Positions 1-11,460 of a stretch of 64,000 nucleotides of DNA are shown here, piece by piece. The first letter of the stretch is position 1. The number at the start of each line of letters is the position of its first letter. Source of the stretch: Vicia villosa (Eukaryota > Streptophyta > Magnoliopsida > Fabales > Fabaceae). Location: positions 19,275,308-19,339,307 of the forward strand of contig NC_081180.1 in assembly GCF_029867415.1 (NCBI RefSeq). Reading direction: 5' to 3'. The notes beneath the pieces were generated by a model. It was not told the DNA's origin. It made no database searches and worked only from the letters and a program-made list of their open reading frames with translations. Both the position numbers and the translations under genes were made by a program.

Positions 1-1
1 A

Positions 2-1378
2 AGGTTAGTTGCAAGGGGTTTCACTCAGAAAGAAGGTTTCAACTTCAATGATGTGTTTTCTCCTGTTGTGAAGCATAGGTCCATTCGAATGTTACTTGCC
101 ATGGTAACACAGTTCGATCTTGAACTGGAACAGATGGATGTGAAGATTGCGTTCTTGTATGGTGATCTAGATGAAACGATCCTGATGAGGCAACCTGAAG
201 GATATGTCGAAAAGGGGAAGGAAGATTATGTGTGCAAGTTAAAGAGATCTTTGTATGGGCTGAAACAATCTCCTCGACAGTGGAATAGGAGATTCGACAA
301 GTTCATGGCACGCATAAGTTTCATTAGAAGTCAGTTCGACCACTGCGTTTACTTCAGATTTCGACCTGGTAATTCATTTGTTATTTTGTTGCTTTATGTG
401 GATGATATTCTCATAGCAAGCAACAATGTTGAAGATGTGACGAGGGTGAAGGCTGAACTCAATAAGGAGTTCGATATGAAGGATCTGGGAGCTGCTTCCA
501 GAATTCTTGGAATTGACATTCGAAGAGATAGAAAGAAGTCTAAGTTATGTTTATCTCAAGAGGCATACCTACGGAAGATTCTTGAAAAGTTTGGTATGTC
601 GAATTCAAAGCCAGTTGTGACTCCAACAAACCCTCAATTCAAGCTGAGTAATGATCAGTGTCCTAGTACTGATGTCGAAAGAGCCTATATGAATAGCATC
701 CCATATGCTAATATAGTTGGTTCTTTGATGTATGTTATGGTCTGTACTAGACCCGACATAGCATACGCAGTAAGTCTTGTAAGCAGGTACATGGCGAATC
801 CTGGAAAGGCTCACTGGCAAGCATTGAAGTGGATTTTAAGGTACATAAATAGGTCTCTGAAAAGAGTCCTAATTTATGGTGGAGCCTTGGGTGAAGATGG
901 TAAAGCAGCAATTGGAGGATATGTCGACTCTGATTATGCAGGTTGTATGGATTCTAGAAAATCTATTTCTGGATATGTTTTCTCTATGTTTGGCACAACA
1001 ATTAGTTGGAAAGCAACACTTCAGAAGGTTGTTGCTCTATCAACCACTGAAGCGGAGTATATTGCATTAACTGAAGCTGTGAAAGAAGCATTGTGGCTTG
1101 AAGGTTTTGCGAAGGAGCTGAAACTTCAAGGTCGAGGTATCACTGTTAAATGTGATAGTCAAAGTGTAATACACCTGTCGAAGAATTCAGCCTATCATGA
1201 GCGAACTAAGCACATTGATGTGAGGCTGCATTTCGTTAGAGGAGTAATCGAGCGTGGAGAAGTCCAAGTGCTGAAGGTTTCGACTGAAGACAATGCTGCT
1301 GATATGATCACCAAGACATTACCGAGTTGCAAGTTTTTCCATTGTATGCAGTTGCTAAAGCTGCATGAAGAAAGCTAG
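2..1378 (+). CDS. Ty1/copia polyprotein, C-terminal part (reverse transcriptase and RNase H), cut by window edge
   Basis: The frame is open from base 2 and ends at the TAG at 1376-1378, so the left edge cuts the gene; no start codon should be sought here. The first visible residues, RLVARGFTQKEGFNF, are the usual start of the copia RT domain. LYGLKQSPRQW and the catalytic YVDD box (bases 395-406) follow. The RNase H part has SWKATLQKVVALSTTEAEY, then CDSQSVIHLSKN and RTKHIDVRLHF. The product would copy the element RNA into DNA and degrade the RNA strand in virus-like particles. About 458 residues are visible and no frameshift or internal stop is seen, so this part looks recently active. It ends 13 bases before the LTR, as in intact copia elements. 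Gag, protease and integrase lie outside the window. Confidence 0.93.
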   Translation, partial: RLVARGFTQKEGFNFNDVFSPVVKHRSIRMLLAMVTQFDLELEQMDVKIAFLYGDLDETILMRQPEGYVEKGKEDYVCKLKRSLYGLKQSPRQWNRRFDKFMARISFIRSQFDHCVYFRFRPGNSFVILLLYVDDILIASNNVEDVTRVKAELNKEFDMKDLGAASRILGIDIRRDRKKSKLCLSQEAYLRKILEKFGMSNSKPVVTPTNPQFKLSNDQCPSTDVERAYMNSIPYANIVGSLMYVMVCTRPDIAYAVSLVSRYMANPGKAHWQALKWILRYINRSLKRVLIYGGALGEDGKAAIGGYVDSDYAGCMDSRKSISGYVFSMFGTTISWKATLQKVVALSTTEAEYIALTEAVKEALWLEGFAKELKLQGRGITVKCDSQSVIHLSKNSAYHERTKHIDVRLHFVRGVIERGEVQVLKVSTEDNAADMITKTLPSCKFFHCMQLLKLHEES

Positions 1379-1391
1379 TTTGTTCCCTTGA

Positions 1392-1857
1392 TGTTGTAGA
1401 GTTAGATCCAATGTGGAGATTTGTGAGATATTGGATCGAACTCTAGTATGACCGAAGGGTAGCTTCTTGGTTCGACAGGGTTAAGCATGAAGTCGAAGGT
1501 TGTTCACATGCTTGTGTCGAAGATGCTAGGGTTGTTAGCATGTTAAATTAGGTTTTAGTGTTTAAACCCTAATTTGTTAAGTTAGCTTGTTTATTAAGTT
1601 GGCTTGTGTAATGGGCCTTGTGGAAAAAGCCCATTAGTTAGTATGTTAGGTTTTATTATAAATAGCATACTAGTCTCTCATCATTGCAAAGCTGCAAATC
1701 CTAATTTAGGGTGAGAGAAGTTATTTGTTATTCTTGTAAACTTGTAATCTTGTTTTAAGAGAAAGTGAAAGAATAGCAGTTATAACTAATTCTTGTGTTC
1801 TTCTTATCTTCCTTAATTCCCTATTATATTTTGTTCTTGACATCGTTTTTCACAACA
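1392..1857 (+). repeat. 3' LTR of the copia element
   Basis: It runs from TGTTGTAGAG to TTCACAACA, giving TGTTG/CAACA inverted ends and about 466 bp. The same right end (TTCACAACA) is found inverted at 38216, which fixes the boundary. A TATA-like stretch (TTATTATAAATAG, about 1651-1663) probably drives transcription. A clear polypurine tract just before 1392 is not seen. Confidence 0.85.
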
Positions 1858-1944
1858 CCTAACATTAAGTACCTCCAGATTAGCTGGCCTAGGTGGTTTT
1901 CCAGGAGCGTTTGGTGTCATGATAGGGCGTGACACCCTGTGAAA

Positions 1945-2335
1945 AATTAAATTATTTTTGAAAAACAATTTAAACGATCCAATGTTTTTCGAATTTCATG
2001 CATATTGTAATTCATGATTTCCTCGTTAACCCATAAAATTTGATTCAGTCCCAAATTCTTCAAAGTAATGTTGGTGAATGGATGTCTTTTGAGTCTTTCA
2101 CACAAAATTTGATTTCCTCTTCTTTTCTAGTTTATTTTTCAAATATCAAGATTTGTGTGAAAGACTCAGACTGACATCCACTTATCAATATCGTTTTGAA
2201 GAATTTGTGGCATTGAATCAAATTCTATAGGCTAAAGAGGAATTTATTATTTAAAAGATGGATGCAATTCGGAAGAAAAAAAATTGGATCGTCAAAGTTT
2301 TTTTTAAGAATAATTTAATTTTTCTGATTATTAAC
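1945..2335. repeat. Large imperfect foldback (hairpin) repeat
   Basis: The left arm (about 1945-2100) contains GATTCAGTCCCAAATTCTTC and GGATGTCTTTTGAGTC. The right arm (about 2155-2335) contains the inverted counterparts GACTCAGACTGACATCC and GAAGAATTTGTGGCATTGAATC. The loop is about 55 bases. No coding potential is seen. It may be a foldback MITE or part of the CACTA-like block that follows. Confidence 0.6.
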
Positions 2336-2756
2336 TCAGATATCTATTTAAATTATTGCACGATCAATGAGTGATTAGTGAAACAAGCAATAACATATGA
2401 TATAACAAGCTCACTAACAAAAACATCAAATAATTAAGATAGATTGGGAGAACTTAATAATTAACCGTTCCTGTAAGCTATGAAGAGTTGAAAATATATG
2501 TTCTCTATGGAAATATTATATGAAAGACTCATATAATATTTTCGCAGTGAACACAAGTTCGCAACTATCTTAGATCCATGTTCATTAATAAGTATTTTCA
2601 ACTGCTTCTCTGAAAAGTAAAGACCCATAATAACTTGCTAGTTGCACATGAAATATCATTTATTAACAAACAACATCAACAACATACAAATAAACACCTA
2701 TGATTCCAAATAAAAATAGTTGTGAGTGAATAACCTTAGAAATTATAGCTTACAAT

Positions 2757-3425
2757 CACTACTACGGAAAACCCCTTACACAATGGTTGAAAAAGGGGTA
2801 CCATCACACGTGACATAGCGTTGTTGATTAAGGTGTGGTTGTAAGTTCGCTGTTTCCACCACGGTCTGGAAACCGTTATTGTAAGGCAGGGCACGCGCCA
2901 CATATCACAACGGTTATTCTTATATATAAATTATTGTGATATATACACGTAGGTACTGGGTTCGAAACCCAACAACAGCAAATAATTTAAAACCTAAATT
3001 ACTTTTGATCTCGGTTGCAATAGTTAACCGTTGTTGAAAGTATCCATAGTTTATTATAGAATATGTAGATTGCTTGTTTTTCCAAACACCTCATTACTAC
3101 GGAAAACCCCTTACACAATGGTTGAAAAAGGGGTACCATCATGCGTGTCATAGCGTTGTTGATTAAGGTGTGGTTGTAAGTTCGTTGTTTCCACCACGGT
3201 TTGGAAATCGTTATTGTAAGGCAGGGCACGTGCCACATATCACAATGGTTATTCTTATAAATTGTTGTGATATATACACGTAGGTACTGGGTTCGAAACC
3301 CAACAACAACAATTAATTTAAAAAATAAATTACTTTTGATCTCGGTTTTAATAGTTAACCGTTGTTGAAAGTACCCATAGTTTATTATAGAATATGTAGA
3401 TTGCTTGTTTTTCCAAACACCTCAC
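2757..3425 (+). repeat. 335-bp tandem duplication (two copies)
   Basis: Copy 1 is 2757-3091 and copy 2 is 3092-3425. Both begin C-A-(C/T)-TACTACGGAAAACCCC and end TGCTTGTTTTTCCAAACACCTCA. They differ by a few substitutions and a short indel near 3255. The duplicated unit includes the CACTA-like terminus. Confidence 0.8.
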
Positions 3426-3514
3426 TAAAGAAATACAAGCACTCAAATTGATGAAGAAGTCTATAATCTAAAAATTAACTATTCTTGAAACCCAACTTAA
3501 ATAAACCATTTTTT

Positions 3515-3868
3515 TTATTGCATGCGTCTCATCGTTCATTTTATGCTCTTTTACATATAGACTGTGATTTATTGGTCTAACTCCTTCAATACATCATTAT
3601 CTTCGATTATAGTTAAATTTCAATAACAACAAGGCATTGGATAATGTATCTCGTCATCATCATTTATCATTGTAATTTTTATGATGATAGATCATCATAA
3701 AAATTACGATTATAAGTGTTGATGACGAGACAGATTATCCAATTAATTGTTGTTATTAAAATTTTACTATAATCGAAGATAGCGATGCATTGAAGGAGCC
3801 AGGTCATTATACCATATTCTATATATAAAAGAGCATGAAATGAATGATAAGACGCAGGAATTTTGGAA
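3515..3868. repeat. Long inverted repeat with about 170-bp arms
   Basis: The left arm (about 3515-3688) reads through GCGTCTCATCGTTCATTTTATGCTCTTTTA. The right arm (about 3692-3868) returns as TAAAAGAGCATGAAATGAATGATAAGACGC. The arms meet almost without a loop around ATGATGATAGATCATCAT, near 3680-3700. A transcript would fold into a long, nearly perfect stem, so this is a candidate source of small RNAs. There is no credible ORF. Confidence 0.72.
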
Positions 3869-4159
3869 AACATTGATTGATATAAGTTGGTTTTCAAATA
3901 TAACTTAATTTGTAGATTATTAGTATCTATGTCAATTTAAATGAATGTATTTTAAGTGAGGGTTAGTGAAACAAACAATGTACATAAAATATAATAAACT
4001 CAACCTAATCTTCTTGCTCTGAGAAACTTAATCAACAAAAACAACATACAAAAGCATATATCAAAAAAACAACATCATACACCATAACCGTATATTATAA
4101 AATATTTCTAGGACGCACATTTTATTGAAACTAATCGTACATGGAACAGGAATTAATTA

Positions 4160-4575
4160 TGAGGTTCATCTAGGTTGTGAAGTTATAAACAAGAAATATA
4201 AGGAGTAAGAAGTTTACACAACAGCTTCATAATTCTTATATTTCTTCTCATAATTTCTCAAACTAGATGAAGTTTGATGCTGCTGTTTCTTCATTTACTT
4301 TTCTTGTGACTTAACAATGTATTGTTCTTGTTTTGAGTCCTATATACACCATGAAAGTTATCAAGATGTGAAACTGCAAACTTAATTTTCAATAACAAAT
4401 ACATGCAACAAAATAAAAACACTAACAGCTTACATCATTAATGGATATACATGAAGTCTAGAAATTGTAACAAAGTATGAAGTTCTTATTATTTGTGAAG
4501 CTATGAAGAAGAAGTATAAGTTGGATGAATTTTTCAACATAGCTTCATATTTCTTGTACTCTATTAATGTTAAGG
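4160..4575. repeat. Two smaller foldbacks inside the CACTA-like block
   Basis: TATAAACAAGAAATATAAGGAG near 4189 pairs with TTCTTATATTTCTTCTCATAA near 4235-4255. A second stem pairs AGCTATGAAGAAGAAGTATAAG (about 4499) with AGCTTCATATTTCTTGTACT (about 4541-4560). They resemble each other, suggesting repeated local foldback units. Function unknown. Confidence 0.4.
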
Positions 4576-4705
4576 TCGTGAAGACAAATATAAAAAAAGA
4601 ACATTAAAAAATATGCAACAAAAGAGATAATCAAGAACTATCTAACAAGAAGATGGAAGAACAATAATACCTTATGTATGAAGAACAAGAATCACGGCTA
4701 ATGAG

Positions 4706-4738
4706 GAAGAAGAAGAAGAAGAAGAAGAAGAAGAAGAG
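4706..4738 (+). repeat. (GAA)n microsatellite
   Basis: An uninterrupted run of about ten GAA/AAG triplets. It lies in non-coding DNA. Confidence 0.9.
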
Positions 4739-5456
4739 ACAAAATGGGTGCTAGGGTCTACCTGCGAAGGATACGGTGCTATTGTCAAAAAGTGAAAGTT
4801 AATTAGTGTATATATGGGTATACTATTTTACAACGGTTAAAACTATCAACCGTAGCGATATCCCTTTTATTATTTATTTAAAAATAATAAATAATCAATG
4901 AAGAATATAAAATACTTGTTATTATATGCTAACATTATGTAGTAGTGAGTAAATTATCACCACGATTAAACTATTAGCCGTTATTATATGCTAACATTAT
5001 GTAGTAGTGAGTAAATTATCAATGAAGAATATAAAATACTTGTTATTTTTTCCATATTCCTTATTGATGTTCTTCATATGAAGTAGGCACAAGAATCTAC
5101 ATATAGAAGATAAAAAAAAGAGATAAGTGAGAATCTAGTAAAAACATAAATAAATGTTTGCAGAAATAGAAACAAAGAGAATCTAAGCATAGTCTTCAAG
5201 ATGGTCAAAGTTAAATTCTTGATGCATAGTCTTCAAAACAGATTTCTTCTTATAAAAATGGGTAAACGTAAACATCCAGATCACATTACAGATAAAATGG
5301 GTAAATGTAAATCGTATAAGGCTGAAAAGAGGGATTTTAAAAAGGAGATTACCAAGCTTATGAAGAAACAAGCAAAGGAATAGAAGCAGAAGTCAAAGGA
5401 AGCTTCAAATATTCAAAAGTTTGAAGGAGTATGCACATTTGTTGGGGCCTCCAAAG

Positions 5457-5734
5457 CAGGGCCGGCCCAAGGGCCAAACTACCCAAGCTAGGGCTTTAGG
5501 CCTCAAAAGTTTGGGCTTAAAAAAGACCTCAAACTTTTTTATTTAGTTATAAAAATATATAACGACACTTGAGTTACATATATTATTATAGTTGAGTTGG
5601 TAAAATATAGGCCTACTTTCTTTTTGGTCTTGAGTTCAACTCTTAACAATCACAAAATTAATATTTTAAAAGATATTTTATAGGCCTCACTTTAAAATTT
5701 GCTTTAGGCCTCCAAACAGGTTGGGCCGACCCTG
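5457..5734. mobile_element. 278-bp hAT-type MITE with exact 8-bp target duplication
   Basis: The terminal inverted repeats are CAGGGCCGGCCCAA and TTGGGCCGACCCTG. The flanking 8-bp direct repeat CTCCAAAG lies at 5449-5456 and 5735-5742 and is identical on both sides. CAGGG ends with an 8-bp duplication are diagnostic of hAT transposons. No ORF is present, so it depends on a transposase made elsewhere. Confidence 0.92.
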
Positions 5735-5742
5735 CTCCAAAG

Positions 5743-6043
5743 TGGAAGAAGAGAGGGATGAAGAATAAAATTATCTAGTGTAGGCACATTTGCTGAGGAT
5801 CCAAAATGTAATGCCTTCTTAATAAATAAAATAATTTTTTCTCTTAGTGTCTATTGTCATTTAATTCCTTTAACAACACCAAAACCTAAAATATGTCAAC
5901 AATCATATAATAAATTTGTAGCTACACAAAGTTATTGCCACAAAAATATGAATAAAACATGAACAATACACTTCACAATATCATTAAGTTAAAAAAGAAA
6001 CCCTAACAAAGAACATAAACTTTCAGAAAGCAGTACCTTTACC

Positions 6044-6096
<53 letters not shown>

Positions 6097-7009
6097 AAGA
6101 AATAAACAACAAACAAGGTGAAGACTTCAAAAATTTGATTCCAGAAAGAAATTTGTTTCCAGAAATGAATGAAGATGGTGAAGATTTTGATTTCGCCGTC
6201 GTCTTGTTTGCCATGGTACTCTTGTGTGTTATAAACGAAATAAATTGACTGTTATGTTTATATGAAGTGAAAAGAATTTCACAACGGTTGCAAGAAACAA
6301 CCGTAATGAAATATGGAACACATAAATACGGTTGAATGAAACAACCGTGATTGTTATACTTTTAATTTTTAAATAACAAAAAATGTCAAGGGTCACATGC
6401 TTATTTTTATTGAAACAATGGAAAAATGTTGATGCTGGGATTTGAAGTTTGTCACCCAATTTCTATGACCACTGTTAAATTTAAAAACCGTGATGAAATG
6501 AATCTTCACAAAATAAAATAAAAAAACAAGTAAATTCTTCTCTACCCCTTGAAAAAGTGGGGGTAATTTACCCTAAATGATGTGGACCAATGAAATCATG
6601 CCACATAACAACAAGCTTTTAAAACCAATTATTTATTAAAAAATTTAAGCATATGTAACTTTTCATTAATGTAAAATTAATTAGATTTTAAGTTTTCTAT
6701 TTTGATATATTTACATTTTGGGCCTATCTTTATTGGAAATATCATAATTCCTTTTATATTGTTATTATATACGTTTCTCATATTCTACATATTCTTTACA
6801 TAATTTCTACCTTCGATGCTTTTTTCGTCTATATGAGATTCTTTGTTCAATCTATTTCTCACATCTTCCTTCTCCGTCCAGTTTTAACGTGTAGGTAAAA
6901 TTCAATTTTTTTAGTTAATTTATATTCTCATATGTTTTTAATTGGAATGTATTTAAAAATTATTGTGTCTGATTAGATTTTTTGATGACTCTCTATTAAA
7001 TTTTTCTTC
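5743..7009. other. Non-coding AT-rich stretch
   Basis: No supportable gene. It holds the right-hand CAACGG-type words of the CACTA-like block (6270-6500), a (GA)n run at about 6048-6095, and unremarkable AT-rich DNA up to the solo LTR at 7015. Confidence 0.6.
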
Positions 7010-7014
7010 GCCAT

Positions 7015-9122
7015 TGTAATACCCCGTATTAAATTAAATGCTCTAATGTTATTAGCTGGCACTGAGGTTTTATTAATTGGTGTATTAGAGATACTTTTGG
7101 ACATATGAGTTAGTAGTGCTAACTTAAGATATTTTCTTATATCCTTCACTTTGCTTTCTCCTTCATTATTCTTCTTCAAAGGCAAAGTTAGAGAGAAGAG
7201 TAGAGAGAAGGAAGAGCAAGAGGAGCAAAGAGGAGAAGCTTGGATCTTCACCATTTTCTCCGCCGAATCAACTCATCTTCATCATCAACGACTTGTAATC
7301 GAGGTGGGTTCTAGTTAGAAACTTATAACTTTTGATTTATGGATGAAATCATAGTTTTGGAATTTGGGGTTTTCTATAGAAAAACCTAGGTTTGTGAATT
7401 AAATCTTGGATATTCATGGATAGGAGTGGTAAGCTATAAGGATATTATAGTTATGTTGTTTCTATGCATTAGTGTGATCTGGAACAGGTTCAGATGTGAA
7501 AATGGTTGGATTAAACCATGGGAAAGGCAAGAAAAAATAGATCTGGAACTTCTGATTTCGCGCGCTTCGCGGCGCGAACGGTAGGTGGCGGCGCGAACCA
7601 TGCAGAAAGATTATGGGGTTTGGTTCTGTTAGCAGTACGCGGCGCGTACAAGGCTTCGCGGCGCGAACACTGCGAGTTTTCTGTGAAGTTTGCCACTGCC
7701 TGAGGTTGGCGGCGCGAACAACAGTTAGCGGCGCGAACTGAAGCCTTTTCTTAGCAAATTTTAGTTGGATGAGAGAAAACTGTTTCGATCATAACTTTTG
7801 AACCATAACTCTGTTTTAATCACCGTTCGAAGTGGTAGGAAGTTAGAAGCGTGTACTTTCTAGTAGTGTAGGTTTTGGGATCGAAAGAAGAATTATTTAA
7901 TCAGGAATCGGGAAAATAGTTGATTCCTCGAGTTGTTTTATCGTTCGGAATTATTTGGACGGTATACCTTTAGTATATTGATTAATTGCTATATAGTTGT
8001 GATAACTTGCCATTTGTTTACAGGGAAATGATGAAAATTGTTGGTTGCCTTTGGTGTAACCTAGTATATTGTATTTGTTTGGGGGAATCCTATTGCAGGA
8101 GGATTGGTATACTTCATCGTATACAGATATGTATCAAGAGGTTCGAATAACTTCATTGTATATGAATAACGGATAAGTGAGGAAAACTAGGATTGTTAGG
8201 TTATGTAGCTTAACAAAGAAACCTAGGATGAGACATTATATGGGACATACGCGTTGGAATCTTATGAGGAAAGGCTAACAGGCCTAGTGGTTTGCGGAAG
8301 CGATCACCATTGTTGATGTATTAATCGGAACCGTTGTATTTCTTTATTTCTTTATTTTTCCTTTGAATGCTAACAGGCATTCTTCGTGCAGAGAGGCACT
8401 GTGCAGAGAGGCACATAATCTTGGCAGGTTTAATTCCCGCTTTTGTGTACGAATGGAACCTACGGGTAGAGACTTGTGATGGTGTACGGGCCATGTGAAG
8501 TGACGATTCATGAGGAAAGGCTCATGAGTCCGAATCCATTTCGTATGTCAAGATTTTCCAAAGGATCCATGACTCGTGCCACCTCCTAGACGTAGAAGGG
8601 GACGGGAATATGGGGATGCCTTGGTATTGGTTTCCGATTAGTAATCTTGTGTTTGAGTTGCTGAACTCTAAGTATGTTTCCATATAATGTTAGTGTGTGA
8701 ACTCAAGGTCTAGTTCCTTATCTTGATTTGAGAGTGATAGGCTAGAACCTTGTAAAGCCGAGAGGATCCATAGGATAGGGAACTCACTGAGATTTTGTAT
8801 CTCACCCCATTATATATTGATTTCAGGTACTACAGGTTCCGCGAAGGGTAAGGAGAAAGCAGTTTGATTCCTTATTCCTTATGTTTCTTTTGGATATGGC
8901 GAAGCTTCCGTTGTGGAGTTCTTTTGAGATCATTGTTTGATCTAGTTCTTAGTATTTATTTTGAACATCTTGTATGTATTATGCCATTGTGTAGAACTTT
9001 TGTATTAGGGCATTAATATGTATAATGTGTTGACTAGGAACTTATTGGTATTTCAGTACCAAATACTTGGATTCATGTATATTTATATGATTTGATGCAT
9101 GTAATTATATATGGGTGTTACA
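7015..9122 (+). mobile_element. Solo LTR, 2,108 bp, with 5-bp target duplication GCCAT
   Basis: It begins TGTAATACCCCG and ends GGGTGTTACA. GCCAT precedes it (7010-7014) and follows it (9123-9127), which proves an LTR-type insertion reduced to one LTR by recombination. A Ty3/gypsy origin is likely from the TGTAAYACCC ends and 5-bp duplication. Words such as CTCACTGAGATTT (about 8786) and AGGATCCATAGGATAGGG (about 8763) are shared, inverted, with the solo LTR at 25124-27598, so the two are related families in opposite orientation. At 7560-7735 it carries a striking array of GGCGCGAAC words. Confidence 0.9.
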
Positions 9123-9710
9123 GCCATTGTTTGATTTTGAAAAACACATTTTAAGTTAATTATATTTTAATTTATCTGAATGTTAAAAATTTCATAAAAA
9201 GTGAAAAGAAATAGAAATAATAAATATTTTTAAGGAAAATATAAAAAATATATTTTTTAAGGAAAATCAATTATTATGATTTTGAATCAAAATTTCAATT
9301 TATAGATATGATTTATGATATTCTATTTTATTATATTTGATTATGAGATTGTTTGATTCATAAATATAATTCATATTCAATTTTGATGAAAGATTAAAAA
9401 TAAGAATTTTGCAATCATATTTGAAATATTATATCTATAGAAATTACGATAAACCGTTTCATTTGACAAAATAGAAAATATGATGAGTGAATATGTGCAG
9501 GCAATTGTACATTTTAGGTCCTCATTTTTTAAATTATTCAACTGATTATGAATAAAGCTGACATTTTTTTCTTCTCTTTTTTCTTCCCTTTTTTCTTAAT
9601 CTGATTTAATTTCTTTCTTTATCATGTCCTATGAATTTATTTACCTCATGTTCAAAATGGATAATTTTCATATATGTTCATGAGTTTTTATCAGATTCAC
9701 ATAAAGCTTA

Positions 9711-10703
9711 AGGGTCCGTTTGGTTGGGAGTAGATGGAGGAGAAGGAATGGAATATTTATAAATGTGTGTTTGGTTCATTTTTTATAAGGGGATGAGAGG
9801 GGAGGGGAGGGGAGCGAAATTCCTCCTAGACTCGATTTTTGCTCTCCTCCAAATTGGAGGGATTCGGAGGGGAGGGAACATTTATTAATCATAATTTTAT
9901 TATTTTTCCTATTTTAACCTCAATTATTTTTTTAATTCTAAGATTGTCCTTATTGAGTTATTAAAGACTATATTTTTTTCTCTGTGTTATTTCACATTTA
10001 TTTTTTTTCTATTGTGCGGTTGTTATTTGTCCGTTGTTGCTCTCAGATGAATTTTTTTCCTTTTTATTTTGTTGAATTTTTCTTTTTTATATTATGTTAT
10101 TTTTTTTATAATAATAATATACTTATATCAGTTCTTATTTATAATATATAATTGTAATAAAACTTTTCTTATTATACTATTAATAATAATAATAGTAATA
10201 ATATGCAAATATAATATATTTATGTTATAAATAAAGATTTTAACTTTAATATTATTTGTTCAATTTTTTTAAAATTCTAACATTATGTTATCTATTTTTA
10301 ATTATAGAAATTATTTTATTGGGTTAGATGAATCATAAGATCAGACAATGGTTTGATCCGCGTTGAAGATATACAGTTCAACTAATGTGCGATGTTGTTT
10401 ACTGTTATATTATGGTTTATGAATGCACAGGTTTTTATTTGGTGAAATTTACTCAATACTATTGTTTTTTAGAATTTTTTTACTAAGTACAAATAATAAT
10501 ATTTATAAAGATAAAAAGGTAAATTGATTTTAAAATTCCTCCCCTCCCCTTGTGAACCAAACATCCTTGTTGTTAAAAATTCATTCCCTCCCCTTCTTTG
10601 AACCAAACATATATTTATTTAAATTTCTCCCCTCCCTTCCCCTCCATTTCCCTCCCCTCTATTAAATTCCCTCATCTCTCCACCGTTGAACCAAACGGAC
10701 CCT
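9711..10703. mobile_element. PIF/Harbinger-like MITE, about 993 bp
   Basis: The ends are perfect inverted repeats, AGGGTCCGTTTGGTT and AACCAAACGGACCCT, bordered by TTA/TAA, the usual target of PIF/Harbinger elements. Just inside both ends are runs of GGGGAGGGGAGG (left) and CCTCCCCTCCC (right), extending the inverted symmetry. No ORF of interest. The superfamily call rests on the 3-bp TTA/TAA context alone. Confidence 0.75.
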
Positions 10704-10719
10704 TAATTATATGCATGAT

Positions 10720-11460
10720 CAGGGACGGATCTATTAATGTCATTAAGGGGACAAGTGCCTCACTAGCTTTTCATTAATTCCCAAAGAATAATAAATACGG
10801 TATAATTGTTAATTCACTAAAACTCTAATGTAAATGTTCTTCTACCTATATCAGTTTTTAATTTTTAAAACAAACCAACGTTACAAAATTGTACTCTATT
10901 TTATCTCTAACGTTATAAGTAAATTAATTGTTATGATATTTTTTAAAGTAGTACAATTGTATATAAGATTTCTTATTTATGTTACTTTATTATATTGGAT
11001 ATGCATACTATAATTTGTTTATATTTTATATATATCGTTTAATGTCACTTTATTTTATATTTTATATATCTCGTTTAATGTCACTTTATTATATTGTATA
11101 TATACTATAATTTTTTTATATTTTATATATTATGTTATAATTTTGTTTTGTTTAGTTCATTAAGTACATTAAAATCTTTAAAATTTTATAAAATTTTTAA
11201 AATTAAATAATATTTAATGGTATCATCTTATTTTAAACTTATGTATATGTATTATATTATTTAAATTTATGTAAATATATATTATTAAAATATATTTTTA
11301 TATAATTTTAAAATTTTGCATAAAAGATTATCATCGTAATGCAAGAAAAATCAAATATTAAATTAATTTAATTTGTTTTTCTCAAAGAATTGTTAAAAAA
11401 AAAGATGTGTTAAATTTATCTTTATGTCCTCATATTATAAAATTTCTGGGTCCGTCCCTG
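10720..11460. mobile_element. hAT-type non-autonomous element, 741 bp
   Basis: The inverted ends are CAGGGACGGA and TCCGTCCCTG. The 8-bp flanks are TGCATGAT (10712-10719) and TGTATGAT (11461-11468), identical at seven of eight positions. The inside is very AT-rich and non-coding. It lies only 17 bp from the preceding MITE. Confidence 0.85.

Larger units (their letters stand above)
1..1857 (+). mobile_element. Ty1/copia LTR retrotransposon, 3' end
   Basis: This comprises the open RT-RNase H frame and its 3' LTR. The 5' LTR, gag and integrase lie off the left edge. The LTR family, rich in TCGAA/TCGAC words, recurs at 38216-38712 and in the element at 44454-48985, so one copia family has inserted at least three times here. 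The right target-site copy would be the bases after 1857 (CCTAA); its partner is not visible. Confidence 0.9.
2757..6500. mobile_element. CACTA-like non-autonomous element, degenerate
   Basis: It starts with CACTACTACGGAAAAC. At 4938-4947 and again near 4997-5006 the inverted end TGTAGTAGTG occurs, so CACTACTAC ends face each other. Short subterminal words CAACGGTT/AACCGTTG recur at both ends (about 2918, 3024, 3356, 4839, 6282, 6340), as is typical of En/Spm elements. The inside holds tandem duplications, hairpins and microsatellites but no transposase. No matching 3-bp target duplication was found (AAT left, AGT right of the first end), and the right limit is uncertain: 4947, 5006, or about 6500 where the last CAACGG-type words occur. 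Confidence 0.45.

Noticed and set aside
5183..5383. Overlapping ORFs of about 60 residues on both strands
   Set aside because: No domain, no splice context and low complexity; lies in transposon-derived DNA.
7511..7703. GC-rich ORFs on both strands in the solo LTR
   Set aside because: Produced by the GGCGCGAAC word array; no start context or family match.
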